Shown: positions 1 to 11,767 of the stretch, piece after piece
How positions within the stretch are numbered: the stretch's first letter is position 1
Layout of the letters: each line of letters opens with the position of its first letter
NCBI RefSeq assembly: GCF_000218685.1
Contig: NW_006763302.1
Location: 726,868 to 790,867 of the forward strand
Direction: 5' to 3'
DNA length: 64,000 bases
Source of the DNA: Serpula lacrymans var. lacrymans S7.9
Lineage: Eukaryota > Basidiomycota > Agaricomycetes > Boletales > Serpulaceae
The notes under the pieces: generated by a model
The model's database searches: none
What the model was told of the DNA's origin: nothing
What the model saw: the letters and a program-made list of their open reading frames with translations, nothing else
Position numbers and translations under genes: made by a program

Positions 1-120
1 GGCATATTAATTACTATTCCACGTGGCACTGTGCCTGTGTGGCGCAAAGGCGAGTCTTTTTGAATATTCACTTTGTTATTGACACCTGTCCATGCTACCA
101 ATCAACTTTGGTGCATGACA
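1..120 (-). repeat. Harbinger-associated fragment, inverted copy of 15,402-15,522
   Basis: The first 120 bases are the near-perfect reverse complement of 15,402-15,522, with about two substitutions and one single-base indel. The right-hand copy sits at the 3' edge of a PIF/Harbinger relic, so this piece is read as the same element in opposite orientation. It ends at base 120, where sequence switches to Gypsy-1 pol; both partners share CA at the joint. The left end is cut by the window edge, so the full length of this copy is unknown. Confidence 0.75.
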
Positions 121-3100
121 GCGTCTCCCTTGGAGCATGGCCCCAGCGAGACAAACAATAGGGTGCTTGATTCTGGTAAAAATAAAATAGAAAAACATGT
201 TTCTTTCGATACTTCCTCTTTGTAAGAGCCACCCTTTCCTGAAATCCCAAGGTGTGCGTTGATGCGCACATATTTATTCCAAAAGGAGATCTGTCTAGAT
301 GTTGGTGTGGAAAACCTTGCCCGGGGCATAGTACACCCAACCAGTGCGCTGCTTGATTCAGGCGCTAACAAAATCTTCATAGATCAGGTCTGGGCGGAGC
401 AAATTGGACTCCCCCTTGTAAAATTAGATGTATCTATTCCCGTCTATAACGTTGACGGTACGCTTAACGCAGGTGGCTGCATCACGCACAAATGTTCTTT
501 TGTTGTCGAATACCAAGGACACAGAGAATGAGTCACCGCCAAAGCTACCCAACTAGGGAAGGTTATTTTAATATTGGGCTGGACCTGGCTATTTAAACAC
601 AATCCTGAGATCAACTGGCAGACAGGGGTTGTCACATTGTCACGTTGCCCTCAGGAATGTGTGAACTTGGGTAAGCCAAATCACGTCCATCACAATGAGC
701 GTCTTGAAAAGATAAACACTGGTCACGTTTATGAGCTCAGATCTTTTGAAAAGATCAACGATGACGATGACAAGGTAAAACCCGAGGAAAAGATTAAGAG
801 GCTGGTACCTCCCGAGTACCATGACTTCTGGAAAGTCTTTTCAAAACATAAATCAGAGTGCTTCCCAGAGGCTAAGCCTTGGGACCATGCAATAGATTTG
901 AAGGACACTTTCAAACCGAGAAAAGGACACATGATTCCCCTCTCTGCTCCAGAAAGAGATGAGGTCTCAAGTTTCATAGATGAACAGCTTAGGAAGGGTT
1001 ACATCAGACCTTCCAAAAGCCCTATAACATCCCCAGTGTTCTTCATTCCTAAAAAGGATGGTAAGAAGTGTATGATTATGGACTATTGTTACGTGAATGA
1101 GCACACGTGTAAAAGGCGTATCCGCTGCGTTTAATCAGTCAGCTAGTAGACAAATTGGTGGGCATCAAAATCTTTACAAAGATGGATCTCAGATGGGGGT
1201 ACAACAATGTACAAATCAAAGAAGCAGATGCTTGGAAGGCCGCATTCACATGCCACCGAGGATCCTTTGAACCCCTCGTTATGTTTTTTTGGGTTGACCA
1301 ACTCACCGGCAACCTTCCAGAGCATGATGAACAAGATTTTTGCGGATATGGAAAACTGTGTTGTCATTTACATTGATGATTTGTCAATATTTACGAAGTC
1401 GGATGATGAGGCTGAGCATGACAGGATCGTGCAAGAGGTCCTTCGACGCTTACAGGAACGGGACATATTCGTCAAACCCAAAAAATGGAATTTTAAAGTG
1501 AAGGAAGTAGACTTCCTCGGTATGATCATAGGCCAGAACGGAATCAGGATGGATCCTGAGAAAGTTCAAGCCATATTGAACTGGCCAGAACCTACTCGCG
1601 TAAAAGGAGTTAGGGCCTTCCTTGGCTTAGGAAATTTCTACCGAAGGTTTATCAAAAACTTCGCAAAAATCACGAGACCGTTGAACAATCTCACTAAAAA
1701 GGATATTGTTTGGCACTGGGGCGCCAAAGAACAAGAAGCTTTTGATAAGCTTAAACAGGCATTTACCACAGCGCCCATATTAGCATTTCCAGAATTAGAC
1801 AAAGAGTTCCGGCTAGAAACCGACTCTTCTGATTTTGCTACTGGGGCTGTTCTATCAATTAAATGTCCTGATGATCTTTGGAGGCCTTGTGCTTATTTAT
1901 CACATAGTTTGTTGCCTACAGAGTGTAACTATCAAATTTACGACAAAGAAATGCTAGCCATCATTAGAGCCTTAGAGCACTGGCGGCACTACTTAGAAGG
2001 TGCAAGACACCAATTTGAAATTTGGACCGATCATAAGAATCTGGAGTATTTTATGACGGCCTGAGACTTGAACCAAAGACAGGCCTGCTATGCGGTGTAC
2101 TTGTCTAGGTTTATTTATAAATTAATTCATAAGCCTGGAAGTTCTATGGGGAAAGCGGACACTTTGTCCAGAAGAGAGGATCATGCCAACGGCATCGAAG
2201 ATGACAACAAAGGTGTTACCTTGATAGACCAATCAAGGGTTGCCAATGTTAGAATCGAGCAGGATTCCGATCTTCTGGAAGTCTTCAAGAAAGAGATCTC
2301 CTCAGAAGAGAAGGCGCGCCTTAATGGCAATGAAAACTATTTATGGGAAAACGGGCTCTTCCATTTTAAAGACAAAATCTATGTGCCTGAGTCCGCAAGG
2401 ATCAAGGCAATAGATAGACATCATGACACTCCAGTGGCTGGGCACCCTCGGTGGCAACAAACAATGGAGTTGATCTCCAGAAACTATATGTGGCCTGGCA
2501 TGGTCAAAGAAGTACAGGAATACGTAAAATCCTGTCTGAGATGTGCCATGGCTAAAAATTCTCACCAACCGCTGGCCGGTAAACTTATGCCAAATCCAAT
2601 ACCAGCTGGTCCCTGGCAAGATATATCGGTTGATTTCACAATGGATCTGCCCGAGTTAAATGGGTATGATTCAGTAATGGTGGTAGTAGATTGCTTCTCC
2701 AAAGAAGTGGTATTCATACCCACCAATAAAACCATTACCGCCGCTGGTACGGCAGATTTATTTAAAGATTTTGTATGGTCTATCCATGGGTTACCCGAAA
2801 CGGATATCTCCGATAGAGGGCCACATTTTGCTAGCGAATTTACAAAAGAATTATGCCGGATGCTGGGCATCAAACCTAAGTTATCAACGGTGTTCCATCC
2901 GCAGACCAATGGACAAATGGAGAGACTCAACCAGGAGTTGAAGCAATACCTCCGTATATTTATTAATGACAGGCAGACAGATTGGGCCAAGTGGCTAAAG
3001 ATAGCCCAGTTCTCTTATAATATCAAACAGTCGTTGGCTACAGGAAAGGCACCATTTGAGGTTACTAGATCGTACCTCCCCAGAATGGGTGTAGAACCTG

Positions 3101-3780
3101 GTAAAAGCAAGAATGAGGCTGCTGAGAACATGGCCAAGGACATGAAATCTGTCTTGGACGAAACACGCAAGGCACTATTCAAAACTGCAGAGCAGATGAA
3201 AAACAGGGCAGAGCATAGACGCTCTAAGGCCCCTGACTACAAGGTTGGCGACCTGGTCTGGTTAGATACCGACCACTTAAAGTTAAAAGATTGGCAGTCT
3301 AGAAAACTGACCGAGAAGTGGATTGGCCCTTACCGGATTAAGGAAGTCAAACCCAATGCAGTGGAGCTGGAACTCCCAAAACGAATGAGGGTAGTACCCA
3401 CGGTCAACATTAGCCGTGTGAAACCCTACAAAGGGCTGCTGCCAGGACAGCGTGTAGACCAGACCGGACCGGTTGTAGTCAGCCAGGAAGGTGAAGAAGA
3501 ATTTGAAGTCAAACGGGTGGTGGATGCACGCTTGAAGCATGGTAAATTAGAATTCCTAGTCCTATGGAAAGGCTATGGAGACGAGGACAGAACGTGGGAG
3601 CCAGAAGCCCATCTGGATAACTCCCGCAACACTGTTCGCAAATTTTATTCTAAAAACCCCTCAGCTCCTAGGAAGCTTAGAGGCATGGATTCAAAACTTT
3701 TTAATTCCCTTTTTCAAACTATGCCCGAAAATTTAACTACCACCTCCGGTATTTGGTCGAGCCTGGAAGTCGAGCCTTAG
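121..3780 (+). pseudogene. pol: Gypsy-1A pol pseudogene
   Basis: The decayed polyprotein still shows protease (LLDSGAN), reverse transcriptase with an intact YIDD box near 1,370, RNase H, an HHCC-type zinc region, the integrase core and a C-terminal chromodomain (VDARLKHGKLEFLVLWKGYG). Breaks seen against copy C are a TAA near 222, CGA to TGA at 529-531, a disordered reading frame near 1,105-1,130, extra T bases in the run near 1,290, and CGA to TGA near 2,062. The 570-codon stretch 2,068-3,780 (end of RNase H, integrase and chromodomain) is still open. It is not expected to give a working polyprotein. Confidence 0.9.
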
Positions 3781-3791
3781 AAGGGGGGTAG

Positions 3792-4206
3792 TGTTACAAT
3801 AACACAATTTTCGGACCTTTCCTTTAATTTTCATTCTCCGCTTTAACCTTTTACTATAGTTCACACTCTGTGCCATGTGGCACTTTCCTTTTTGTTCTAA
3901 CTCCACCTTCTCGCGCAGCGCTGCCTTTATTCTTCTTTTAGACACAAACTCTCTCACACAGTGGAGCTGGTCACACGGGCTGCACCCTCTGACATCATCA
4001 GCCACTGCTCTTATCAACTGTACAGTACATAGGTACAAACACTCTGTATTAGTATAAATACTCCAATAGATCAAGGAGACTCCTCAGCGAGTCCTCCTGT
4101 TGTTAACCAACAAACTCTCTGCAGCTTAAGGGGTAACCACTCCCCCATCACTACCTTTATAGTGTGTTCTTGTGTTCACCAGAGTAACTAACTCTTGGTT
4201 GTTACA
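3792..4206 (+). repeat. Gypsy-1A 3' LTR
   Basis: The LTR begins TGTTACAATAACAC directly after the polypurine tract and ends GGTTGTTACA. It is about 415 bp and aligns along its length with the 417-bp LTRs of copy B and, less closely, the 390-bp LTRs of copy C. It retains the AGCGAGTCCT motif thought to act in self-priming. Confidence 0.9.
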
Positions 4207-4432
4207 ATTACTGTTTTGAAATGGACATATCTCCACAGCTGCTGGGCTGAATCACATGACCCAGGAACCATTTTGTAGCCAAGACCAAGTACTTTTGTTG
4301 ACCCCACCAAAGTTGAGCGACATTCCTATGCCTGTTAGTGGCGCGCTTTGCGCACCGTGTTTAGGCCAAACATTGCAACAGTTTTTGGAGTCACTGTAAA
4401 TGAAGTACTATGTTGTAAGGATAAAGGATATC

Positions 4433-4620
4433 TAGGGGCACAGCCCGTGTGACCAGCTCCACTGAGAGACTTGTAGCTAAGTATAAAGGAAAGCAGTGCA
4501 GCACGAGAAAGTGAAGTTTGAACAAAATGGAAAGTGCTGCATGGCACAGTGTGTGAAAACTACAAAAGAAAGTTAAAATGAAGAATGAAATTTAAAGGTC
4601 CAAAATTGTGTATTGTAACA
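4433..4620 (-). repeat. Diverged, inverted Gypsy-1-like LTR fragment
   Basis: Read on the minus strand from 4,620, the sequence starts TGTTACAATACACAATTTTG and follows the Gypsy-1 LTR, including a form of the conserved GTGGAGCTGG(T/C)CACACGGGCTG stretch. It is clearly more diverged than the other LTRs and is lost around 4,433. It is an old LTR remnant, facing the LTR of copy A tail to tail. The 220 bases between them show nothing recognisable. Confidence 0.7.
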
Positions 4621-4820
4621 AGTTCTCCGTTGTTGAGTGAAACAATGTAAAATATTTTAGATAACCATGTTGTGAATGAGTCAATCATACACCAATATGA
4701 TCCTAACTCAACAAGTCTCACTGTGGTGCTTTCCTGACACACACATGAAAGTTATGCCATATTAGTATCAGAACTATTCCCACCTGCCATACACATTCAC
4801 TGTCCAGACACTCATGCACC

Positions 4821-4976
4821 TCAGTCTTCTATCCACAGACTGAGGTAAGAATTCATACCTATAAATACCCATAGAATAATACTGATATTACCGTAGTAGA
4901 TTCCTTTATTTTATAGGTACTTATCAGCAATTCAGTCTTCTATCCACATACTGAGTAGATTCCTTTATTTTTATAG
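4821..4976. repeat. Short imperfect tandem duplication
   Basis: The words TCAGTCTTCTATCCACA (4,821 and 4,932) and AGTAGATTCCTTTATTTT (4,895 and 4,954) occur twice in the same order. The second unit lacks about 50 bases between them. This is a local duplication in AT-rich DNA. The rest of 4,621-5,530 contains no gene I recognise. Confidence 0.6.
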
Positions 4977-5530
4977 TTCATAAGTATTTCAAATCTATTC
5001 TATTCCAGCACACTACACTTGGAACTATACAATATTATAAACCCCTGGCACCACACTGATGCCACTGTTCTTTCCCAAGAAACTGGGAAAGGTAATCATT
5101 TTTTTTGGTACACTTGGGTACTTGGACCAGATTGTGATCACTCAAATATCATAGAGACTCTACAACACATCAGCACTACAATATGATGTGCAAAGTTTTG
5201 ACTGGGTTTGCTCACATACAGTATATATACTAATTAGTATCATATAGCTGCGGTGGTGTGATAATATTGACATACAAAGGATGCAAAGGATGACAAAGTC
5301 AAGGAATATTTGTAAACATTAGTTGATAAAATGAGGCCTTAGCATAGACACTTCCGTTTAGTGATGTATATGTACCGCCGCTCAGATACTACTTGCTCAG
5401 ATTCAAACAACCTATAGCAATCAAGAACAGTTCACAATAAAACACAGGAATGTTTTTTCACCCCCCTGTGTTGGCTACCAGCAAGGACATCACGGTAGGT
5501 CAAGATGGTTGGCAGAATCTCTTTCAAATA

Positions 5531-7294
5531 TTACAGTGGTTGCAGTAGGTCCGTCCATGCAGTCGTGATTGACCTTTGGTCCGTGATTGTGTCAAAAGCA
5601 GAGGGTTCAGCGTTTCTTCCAGGAAAACAAACGTGTTTTGAACCTACTTTTGATTTTGAATTCAAGGCTGGCTCGGGTGAGCTAGCCATGCTCAACAGCT
5701 GTGATGAATAAAAAATGTTGGACTCCGACGGTTGTGGGAGATGGCTTGTAAGATCGATAGACAATGTCTCGTTAATGCTCTCTCTTCCTCGGATATTTGC
5801 ACGCTCGTTTAATCTGGCATCAGAAATATCAGCGACCAACCAAGAGGACGCCATGTAAATAATGTATATACTCACAAGACCACTGAAAATCAGGCATAGT
5901 CAATAGTATGTTTACAGTGATGAAAAAATTAGTTGAAAACTCACGCATGGTATTAGCATATACACTAGGGAGGATCATATGGAAAGGCATCCTTTATCCA
6001 TGCATCATGGTTCATTAGCGCACAATCACATTGAGTAAATGATGCATACCAATACCAGTGGGTTTCTCCCACAACCCAGGTGACTAGATATATACCTTGG
6101 AAAGTCATCAGGAATATTCCACGATTGAGCACCAGGAATTGTATTGATTTGATGGTGCATCTTGTCCTATAAAAATGTTAATTAGTACTCATCTGGGTAG
6201 TAGAAGACGAAGTGGATGAAGGACACCATAGGAATGTGGAATATACTTACTTCTTGAATACTGTCGCCTTGTCACCCAGAAAGCGCAACATTGAGGCTGT
6301 TGCAACAAAATCACATATTGTCGGTGTAACGACACACATATTACCTATAATCTGAGAACGCTGGAGTCAGAATATCACAATGTATAGACCGTGGTATACA
6401 TCAAAAGTTTTAGTGCCAGTATATGCAAGGCCGACGGATGAGTGTTGCGCCAGCATACTAGAAAGGGCTAAAGCCATATGACATTGATCATACGGATATC
6501 ACATTACATGACACAGCGCGACCTACCCATCCCTAAACCTGTAAGGATAAAGAAAGAAAGAAAATAAGCCCATATATTATATGTGGATTGCACGTGGCAC
6601 CTACCTAAACCACATAGCGCAAAAAAGACCTAGAGTGAACGTAAAAACAGTACCTGTCCAATGTCTGCAAAAAATGCTGACCATAATCGAAGCCACTATC
6701 CAACTCTTTCTATTGACTGTCGTTGCACATGAACAAAAATGGTGTCTACTACCAGGAAAGTCTAGGATCACGTACGACCCTTGCACAATGTACGTTGCGA
6801 CAGTCTCTGCAGTATATTCCCTACCTTGAGAATCAGCAGGCGGCAGCAGGTGTGAAAACTGGCTTTACGTACCATGGCAGACGTGTAATAGCAGAGGGAT
6901 TGTCAAAAATTTGAACCTGAAGGATTCTTCATTTTACAAGATTGGCCCTTTGATAATGGACTGGAGACAAATCATGTAGATATAGTACACTTTGGCCAAA
7001 AATATCCAATTCAATGTGTTAATGATGCTGTAACGGGACGCTGGATGGGAAATAAGTCCTTATACTATGCTTTTTGCGTACATGATAAATGAAACCTGAT
7101 ACACTACAGTAAGAGCATCACGACATTGGAAGCGAAATCGTTACTCACCAGTGTCTTTATGGGCCACCGATCGTTGTGATTGTGGAAGTAGTAATAACCT
7201 TGCAAAAGCGTACATCCTAGAAAACTGGCCAAAGGTTCAATTTTCATGCAGAAACGAGCAGCTAAAGTAGGTAACATAGTTGCGACAAGGAGTC
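5531..7294 (-). pseudogene. Degraded DUF6534-type seven-helix membrane protein gene
   Basis: Several minus-strand exon-like pieces match the layout of the basidiomycete DUF6534 integral membrane family. The piece at 7,149-7,294 is flanked by good splice sites and reads LLQGYYYFHNHNDRWPIKTL. A piece near 6,650-6,750 begins FLVVDTIFVHVQ but runs into a stop or frameshift. A piece near 6,260-6,345 reads TPTICDFVATASMLRFLGD, as in the late helix of the family, and is followed by DKMHHQINTIPG. A final open stretch at 5,531-5,860 resembles the usual tail. The long gap between exons and the broken third helix point to a pseudogene. The family call is from remembered motifs; no first exon was found. 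Confidence 0.5.
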
Positions 7295-8821
7295 CTGTAA
7301 GAATGACACTGACTATTTAATGCAAACATGGATCTAATGAAGAATACGTACCCCAATAGCTGTATTCCGAGTATCTTTCATGCAGCTCTGATAGCGAAGA
7401 CATCTGACTTGTGCAAGTGAAAGAGAAGTGGGTGTATTCAAGTTGGTTCTCTCGATGCATTTTAAAGGCGGTGAGGAGTGCTGTTGTTAGCATGCGAACA
7501 TTGAAGATTTAAAACAAGGCAATGTTCATCATGATCTTGATCTCCAGTGCTCGAAAATGGTTACATCTCAAACTGTTTCTAGTTAATCTCAATTACCCGT
7601 AGTATCACATCTTGGTGTTCTATAATTCCAAATTAACAGATCAAAAGAAAGATTTCCAACCCACCTGGAGGGGGCCGTTGGTCTTCGGACTCTTCTACGC
7701 TCCAAAAGATGGCAGAATGGATATTAGGACTAAAATTGGCAAGACCCAATGCTACAGCACATCAGAGAGTGGCCGGATTTGCTCAAAGTAACAAGAAATG
7801 ACCCCAGAAACGACGTGCTCTGGGTTGAGACCAAAGTGGTGTGGTTGCGATTTGCCGACTTGCCAGCTCCAGGACTACCTTGAATTCAAATTATATTTCT
7901 GCGAAGTCCTGCAATACAGATGTTAAGAAAGACCATAAAACCACCTGTGTTTTGGTAACTTAGGGCCTGTTTGCTTGGAATAGGCCATGAGATGTGATAG
8001 CGATGCGTAATCCGAGTCAAAGGAAGATGAACCTGAAAGCTGAAACCCAGTCATTTCAGACTCCGCGGAGATACCGCTTCTACCCAACTTCTACCCTTTG
8101 CTTCAAGTTCAAAAAAACGTTGTGCACAATTTCAAGCTTAATCCCTACTTGAAATCACATTGAGGGCGCGAAACACACTCGTTACACATCCATGCTCCCA
8201 TGGTAATCACCCATTTCCGCATTCTCCCATGATACTGCTGGTCAGTCTTTGTTGTGTTTGATTTGGAGTCCTTGAAATAGGTATTCGAACGATATGAAAG
8301 ATGCATCAACGATGGTCAAGAACGATGATGTTGCTATTTACTCGTCCCGATCATGTTAGTATTGTTACCGACTCCTGATATTCTCGTGGCGGTACACATC
8401 CGTCGTAACCCTACCGTTGTCCTCGCACGCCTACGCATTACACTCAACGCTCACTAGCGAGTATGAAAAGATATAGGGAACAATGCTTCCGCATTGTCCC
8501 CCATATTTTCTATCCTCGCTCACCCACACCCAGATTGGAGATTGGTAACTCGCTTGAAGGCCAATGACTCCATTGACTACGTTGTGAAGAACTACAGTTC
8601 TTCAACTGCAGTAAAAGGGAGAGAAGAGCCCCAGGCGAGGTGCGATATCTTCATTGCTTTTGGATTACTACACACCCCCACCACTGTCGACGCCCAGCGT
8701 TCAACGTGCTCGTTCATGGGTACCATATTGATACCGCATTCAAAGCCTACTCCGTCGTGGTCGCTTCACAGCAACTCCATCCGTCTGCACATACATAACC
8801 TATGTCCCGGCTCACTCGTTC
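7295..8821. other. Intergenic DNA without a recognisable gene
   Basis: No convincing coding region was found on either strand. A 112-codon frame at 8,494-8,832 has no family resemblance and is not listed as a gene. The only structure noted is the hairpin at 8,456-8,520. Confidence 0.5.
8456..8520. repeat. 65-bp near-palindrome (hairpin)
   Basis: Two arms of about 30 bases, starting AGCGAGTATGAAAAG and ending TATTTTCTATCCTCGCT, pair with a few mismatches around a TTCC loop. The inner stem ACAATGC/GCATTGT is perfect. It lies in otherwise featureless DNA. Confidence 0.65.
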
Positions 8822-9149
8822 ACCGATGCTGACCGCTAACCACTTCACTCATTTCCATCGTGAACCACTCCTTGTCACTCTCACAACCCCCGTGTAACTT
8901 GTCTGATTATGAAGGTAAGTGGCTGAATTGTAGCTGATTATATCTAATCCCACAATATATGTGGTCATTAGCCATAGTTACCAGTGTCTATTTTTCCTGG
9001 CGTATCGATTTGCGCTGTCCTTTCTTCTTCCCTCAGTTGATTCTGTTCTAATTGAGGGTATGTTATCTTCTCCTCTTTATTAATTACTCTATCTGACATT
9101 ATACCTTAACTTGTATTCTAGCCTTTCACATAATTCAGTGGGGTCATTT

Positions 9150-9480
9150 ATCCTGATGAAGTCCTTTCTGTTCGACGTCCAGTCCCCTAGACAAATTAAT
9201 GCGGTCCGTCTGCCTTCTAATTGCACAAAAACCCTTTGAAGGCCTTTGTATATCATGCGACACGAACATATCAATATTTTAATTGCAAATTGGTGCTTGT
9301 TCTGATAGTATAAAAGACATTGAGAAACGTTGGAGCACGACCTTTAGAAGAAGGCCACTGTGACCTGATGCTGATGTCTTTCGAGTCCTGTTTAGCCGAG
9401 TCAGCAAAGCCTATGCTAGAAAGCAAACATCGACGCACCAGGAATTTGCCTGTTTGAGCACTTGACATCCATTCGACCTG
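9150..9480. repeat. Remnant of a lectin 3' flank upstream of the Nis1-like gene
   Basis: This stretch resembles 11,430-11,765, the downstream flank of the lectin gene, including the words GGTCCGTCTGCCTTCTAATTG and GCCTGTTTGAGCAC. Parts recur at 23,400-23,580, 25,295-25,485 and, inverted, 31,405-31,640. The likeliest reading is that a further lectin copy was once here and only its 3' flank remains. A 76-codon minus frame (9,271-9,501) is similar at 23,395-23,619, but I have no evidence that it is a gene. Confidence 0.55.
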
Positions 9481-10110
9481 CGCGAATAAGGTAAGTGACA
9501 AAACAACTGGGTGGATAAGAGGTAAACACTCACATTCTTAACCGCTTCGGACCAAACTCCCTTTACATCCTGTACATGCACCTATTACGAGTCGAAAGGG
9601 AAGTCCCCACGCCACACAACTCCTGTGTCAAGATGATTGCAGAGTGGCTGCGACAACTTGAAACAGTTGAACATCGCGGCTTTCTTAACTGCGGTGGTGT
9701 TACCACGGCAAGATGGATTATTTTTCGCTTTTGTTATCCACTTTCGTCTTTGAACATTCGCGAGCTTTGGCGGATTAAGCGTTCCAAACATGCTCTAGCG
9801 ACTGGCGAGCGGTTGGATCGAAACGTGCTTAAGCTCTATGCCAGTCTTACGAACAAAGGCGTCCCCAACCCCATTTTCACAGGTTATCAATTGTGATTGT
9901 GATCGACAGGATGTAATGCGCCCAGCTGTGGAAGAACCGTACCCATCCCCGAAATATCCAGCCGAAATTCAGTGCGTCTCTTTCTCATGGACCACTGATT
10001 TTGCTTCACTCCGGCTCACCATCACCGTATTTGCGGTTGGAATATTAGACCGACAACGTAAGGGCGTCATCCTCATTTTTTGACACGCACCGCTTATATT
10101 TGGTCCCCTG

Positions 10111-10117
10111 TATAAAA
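10111..10117 (+). promoter_or_regulatory. TATA box of Nis1-like gene 1
   Basis: TATAAAA lies 88 bases upstream of the start codon, in a block (CCCCTGTATAAAAGGTTCAG) that is identical at the other two intact copies (24,229 and, on the minus strand, 63,683). A pyrimidine-rich leader follows. Confidence 0.7.
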
Positions 10118-10198
10118 GGTTCAGGTTTTTAGTATTCTCAACATCAGCTCCTTTCTACTGCTTCTCTCTAGCTCAGTCCAAATCCACCCCATAGAGCC

Positions 10199-10747
10199 AT
10201 GTTCAAGTCTATCATCTCCCTTGCTCTCTTCGCTGGAGCTGCTTTTGCCCAGAATATTGCAATCGCCAACCCCGTGCAAGGTGCATCGGTGGCTCCAGGC
10301 AGCGATTTGATTGTTCAGCTCGAGAGGCCAGTAAGTGGAATCATCTTCATGCTCACGTCCTTTGCCAATGGTGAACCGTCGTCCGTAGAACTCTCAGTCG
10401 CCCTCTGAAGAAGTTGCTGTCGTTATTGGCATTCAGTCGTGCTCTAGTCAACCCTGTGCCGCTCCTGCTGATATCTTTGGTCAAATGTTGTACAATGGGG
10501 CTTACGACCCCGTGACCCACGAGCCTCAGTTGCCCAATTACCAAAACATCTCTGTGAAGATCCCTGCTTCGTTGCCCAAAGGAACTGCTCAGATCAACAT
10601 TCTTCATGTGAATTTGGTTGGCGTGCGTGTTTCTGTCCATTGTGATATTTCTGTAGTACCTTGTCGTGACCCTCTGACGTTCTTTTCTCACAGGCTGGTC
10701 CGACCCCCGACCTCCAGACTCTGAACCAGACGATCACGATCACCTAG
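10199..10747 (+). CDS. Nis1-like small secreted protein, copy 1
   Basis: Three exons (10,199-10,330, 10,398-10,622, 10,694-10,747) encode 136 residues. The introns are 67 and 71 bp with GT-AG ends, in the same places in all intact copies. The N-terminus MFKSIISLALFAGAAFAQ is a clear signal peptide, so the product is secreted. The mature part has an IANPVQGASVAPGSDL opening and one Cys pair in QSCSSQPCAAP, and ends AGPTPDLQTLNQTITIT. This order resembles the Nis1 family of fungal secreted effectors; that family name is my inference. The gene faces the lectin gene at 11,768-13,302 tail to tail. No lesion is visible. Confidence 0.75.
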
Positions 10748-11767
10748 ATCAGGGATACTGGCAAGCAACAACTGAAAATAAGAATATGGAGATTGGCGGG
10801 AGTTTTTCTTGCGATACTAGGCAGTCTGATAGGATTATCTGACATTACACTCTACACACATTATTCTAATGCTTCTACGTTGATATTATATCGCTCTTTT
10901 GATGATCAAGTTACTAGTAGCGTGTTTACTTTGGCTATTGCACTCTCTTTGGATTTGGACTTCGAATTGTCAGTGGCTCTATCACATTATCCACTAGTGG
11001 CCACGAGCAAAAGTCATAAGGATTCTCATCGCTAAAATGCATAACCATAACAAGGTCTGGCCAACTGTACTTCATATTAACCGTAACCCAACCCAATTGC
11101 AATACAAAGCGGACTATCTAGGCAATAACACAATTGTGCTTTCATCGCCTTGGTATGATGTGTATTACGACAACTGCAGTGATCTGCCCAGATTTATGTA
11201 GGCGCCATGAATAGCTGGCTAGCTATACTATCAAAGACTCATTGGTACAACCCAAGAAGAGCCCGAATGGTGTTTCCGTCCCGCCCCTGAAAACCTAACC
11301 CACCACAAACTACAACATCATATAGACAGCTCTGATCATTCATGTCCTCACGCGTGTGATCGTTCCGGAGAGCGATCAGCGAAGCATGACGTATGGACCG
11401 TGAGGCCAGTGAGGGATTTTCACAGCATATCAGGCATATGCACCGTCGAACCGTGAAATCCTCTCCGTTCAACGTCCGGCCCCCTGGTCGACAAACCGAT
11501 GAGGTCCGTCTGCCTTCTAATTGCACAAAAGCAAAGTCTTTTGTGATTATCATGAGTAACACAAGAATATTTCAATTGTAAGCGACCAGATTGGTGCTTG
11601 TTCTGATAGTATAAAATACAAACGAAAACCTCAGAGTAGGATCTCTAGAAGAAGCCCACCGTGACCTGGGTGGTGATGTCTCCCGGGTCCTATTTAGCCA
11701 AGTCAACAAAGCCCATACTAGAAAACAAACATCGACGCACGAGTAAATTGCCTGTTTGAGCACTATT
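10748..11767. other. Convergent intergenic region
   Basis: This is the shared 3' flank of the Nis1-like gene and the lectin gene. It recurs, inverted, at about 31,405-32,060. The part next to the Nis1-like gene also resembles 24,870-25,140 and the inverted 62,600-63,040. No separate gene is supported here. Confidence 0.5.

Larger units (their letters stand above)
121..4206 (+). mobile_element. Gypsy-1 copy A, 5'-truncated chromodomain Ty3/Gypsy retrotransposon
   Basis: This copy lacks the 5' LTR, leader and gag and begins just upstream of the protease region. It continues through RT, RNase H, integrase and chromodomain to a polypurine tract (AGAAGGGGGGTAG) and one LTR. It is co-linear with the full-length copy C at 47,203-53,455. 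No target-site duplication can be defined because the 5' end is a junction with Harbinger-related sequence. Confidence 0.9.

Noticed and set aside
9576..9896. 106-codon frame upstream of Nis1-like gene 1
   Set aside because: In the duplicated block at 23,694 the frame diverges after about 60 codons, while the DNA stays similar. This fits non-coding promoter DNA.
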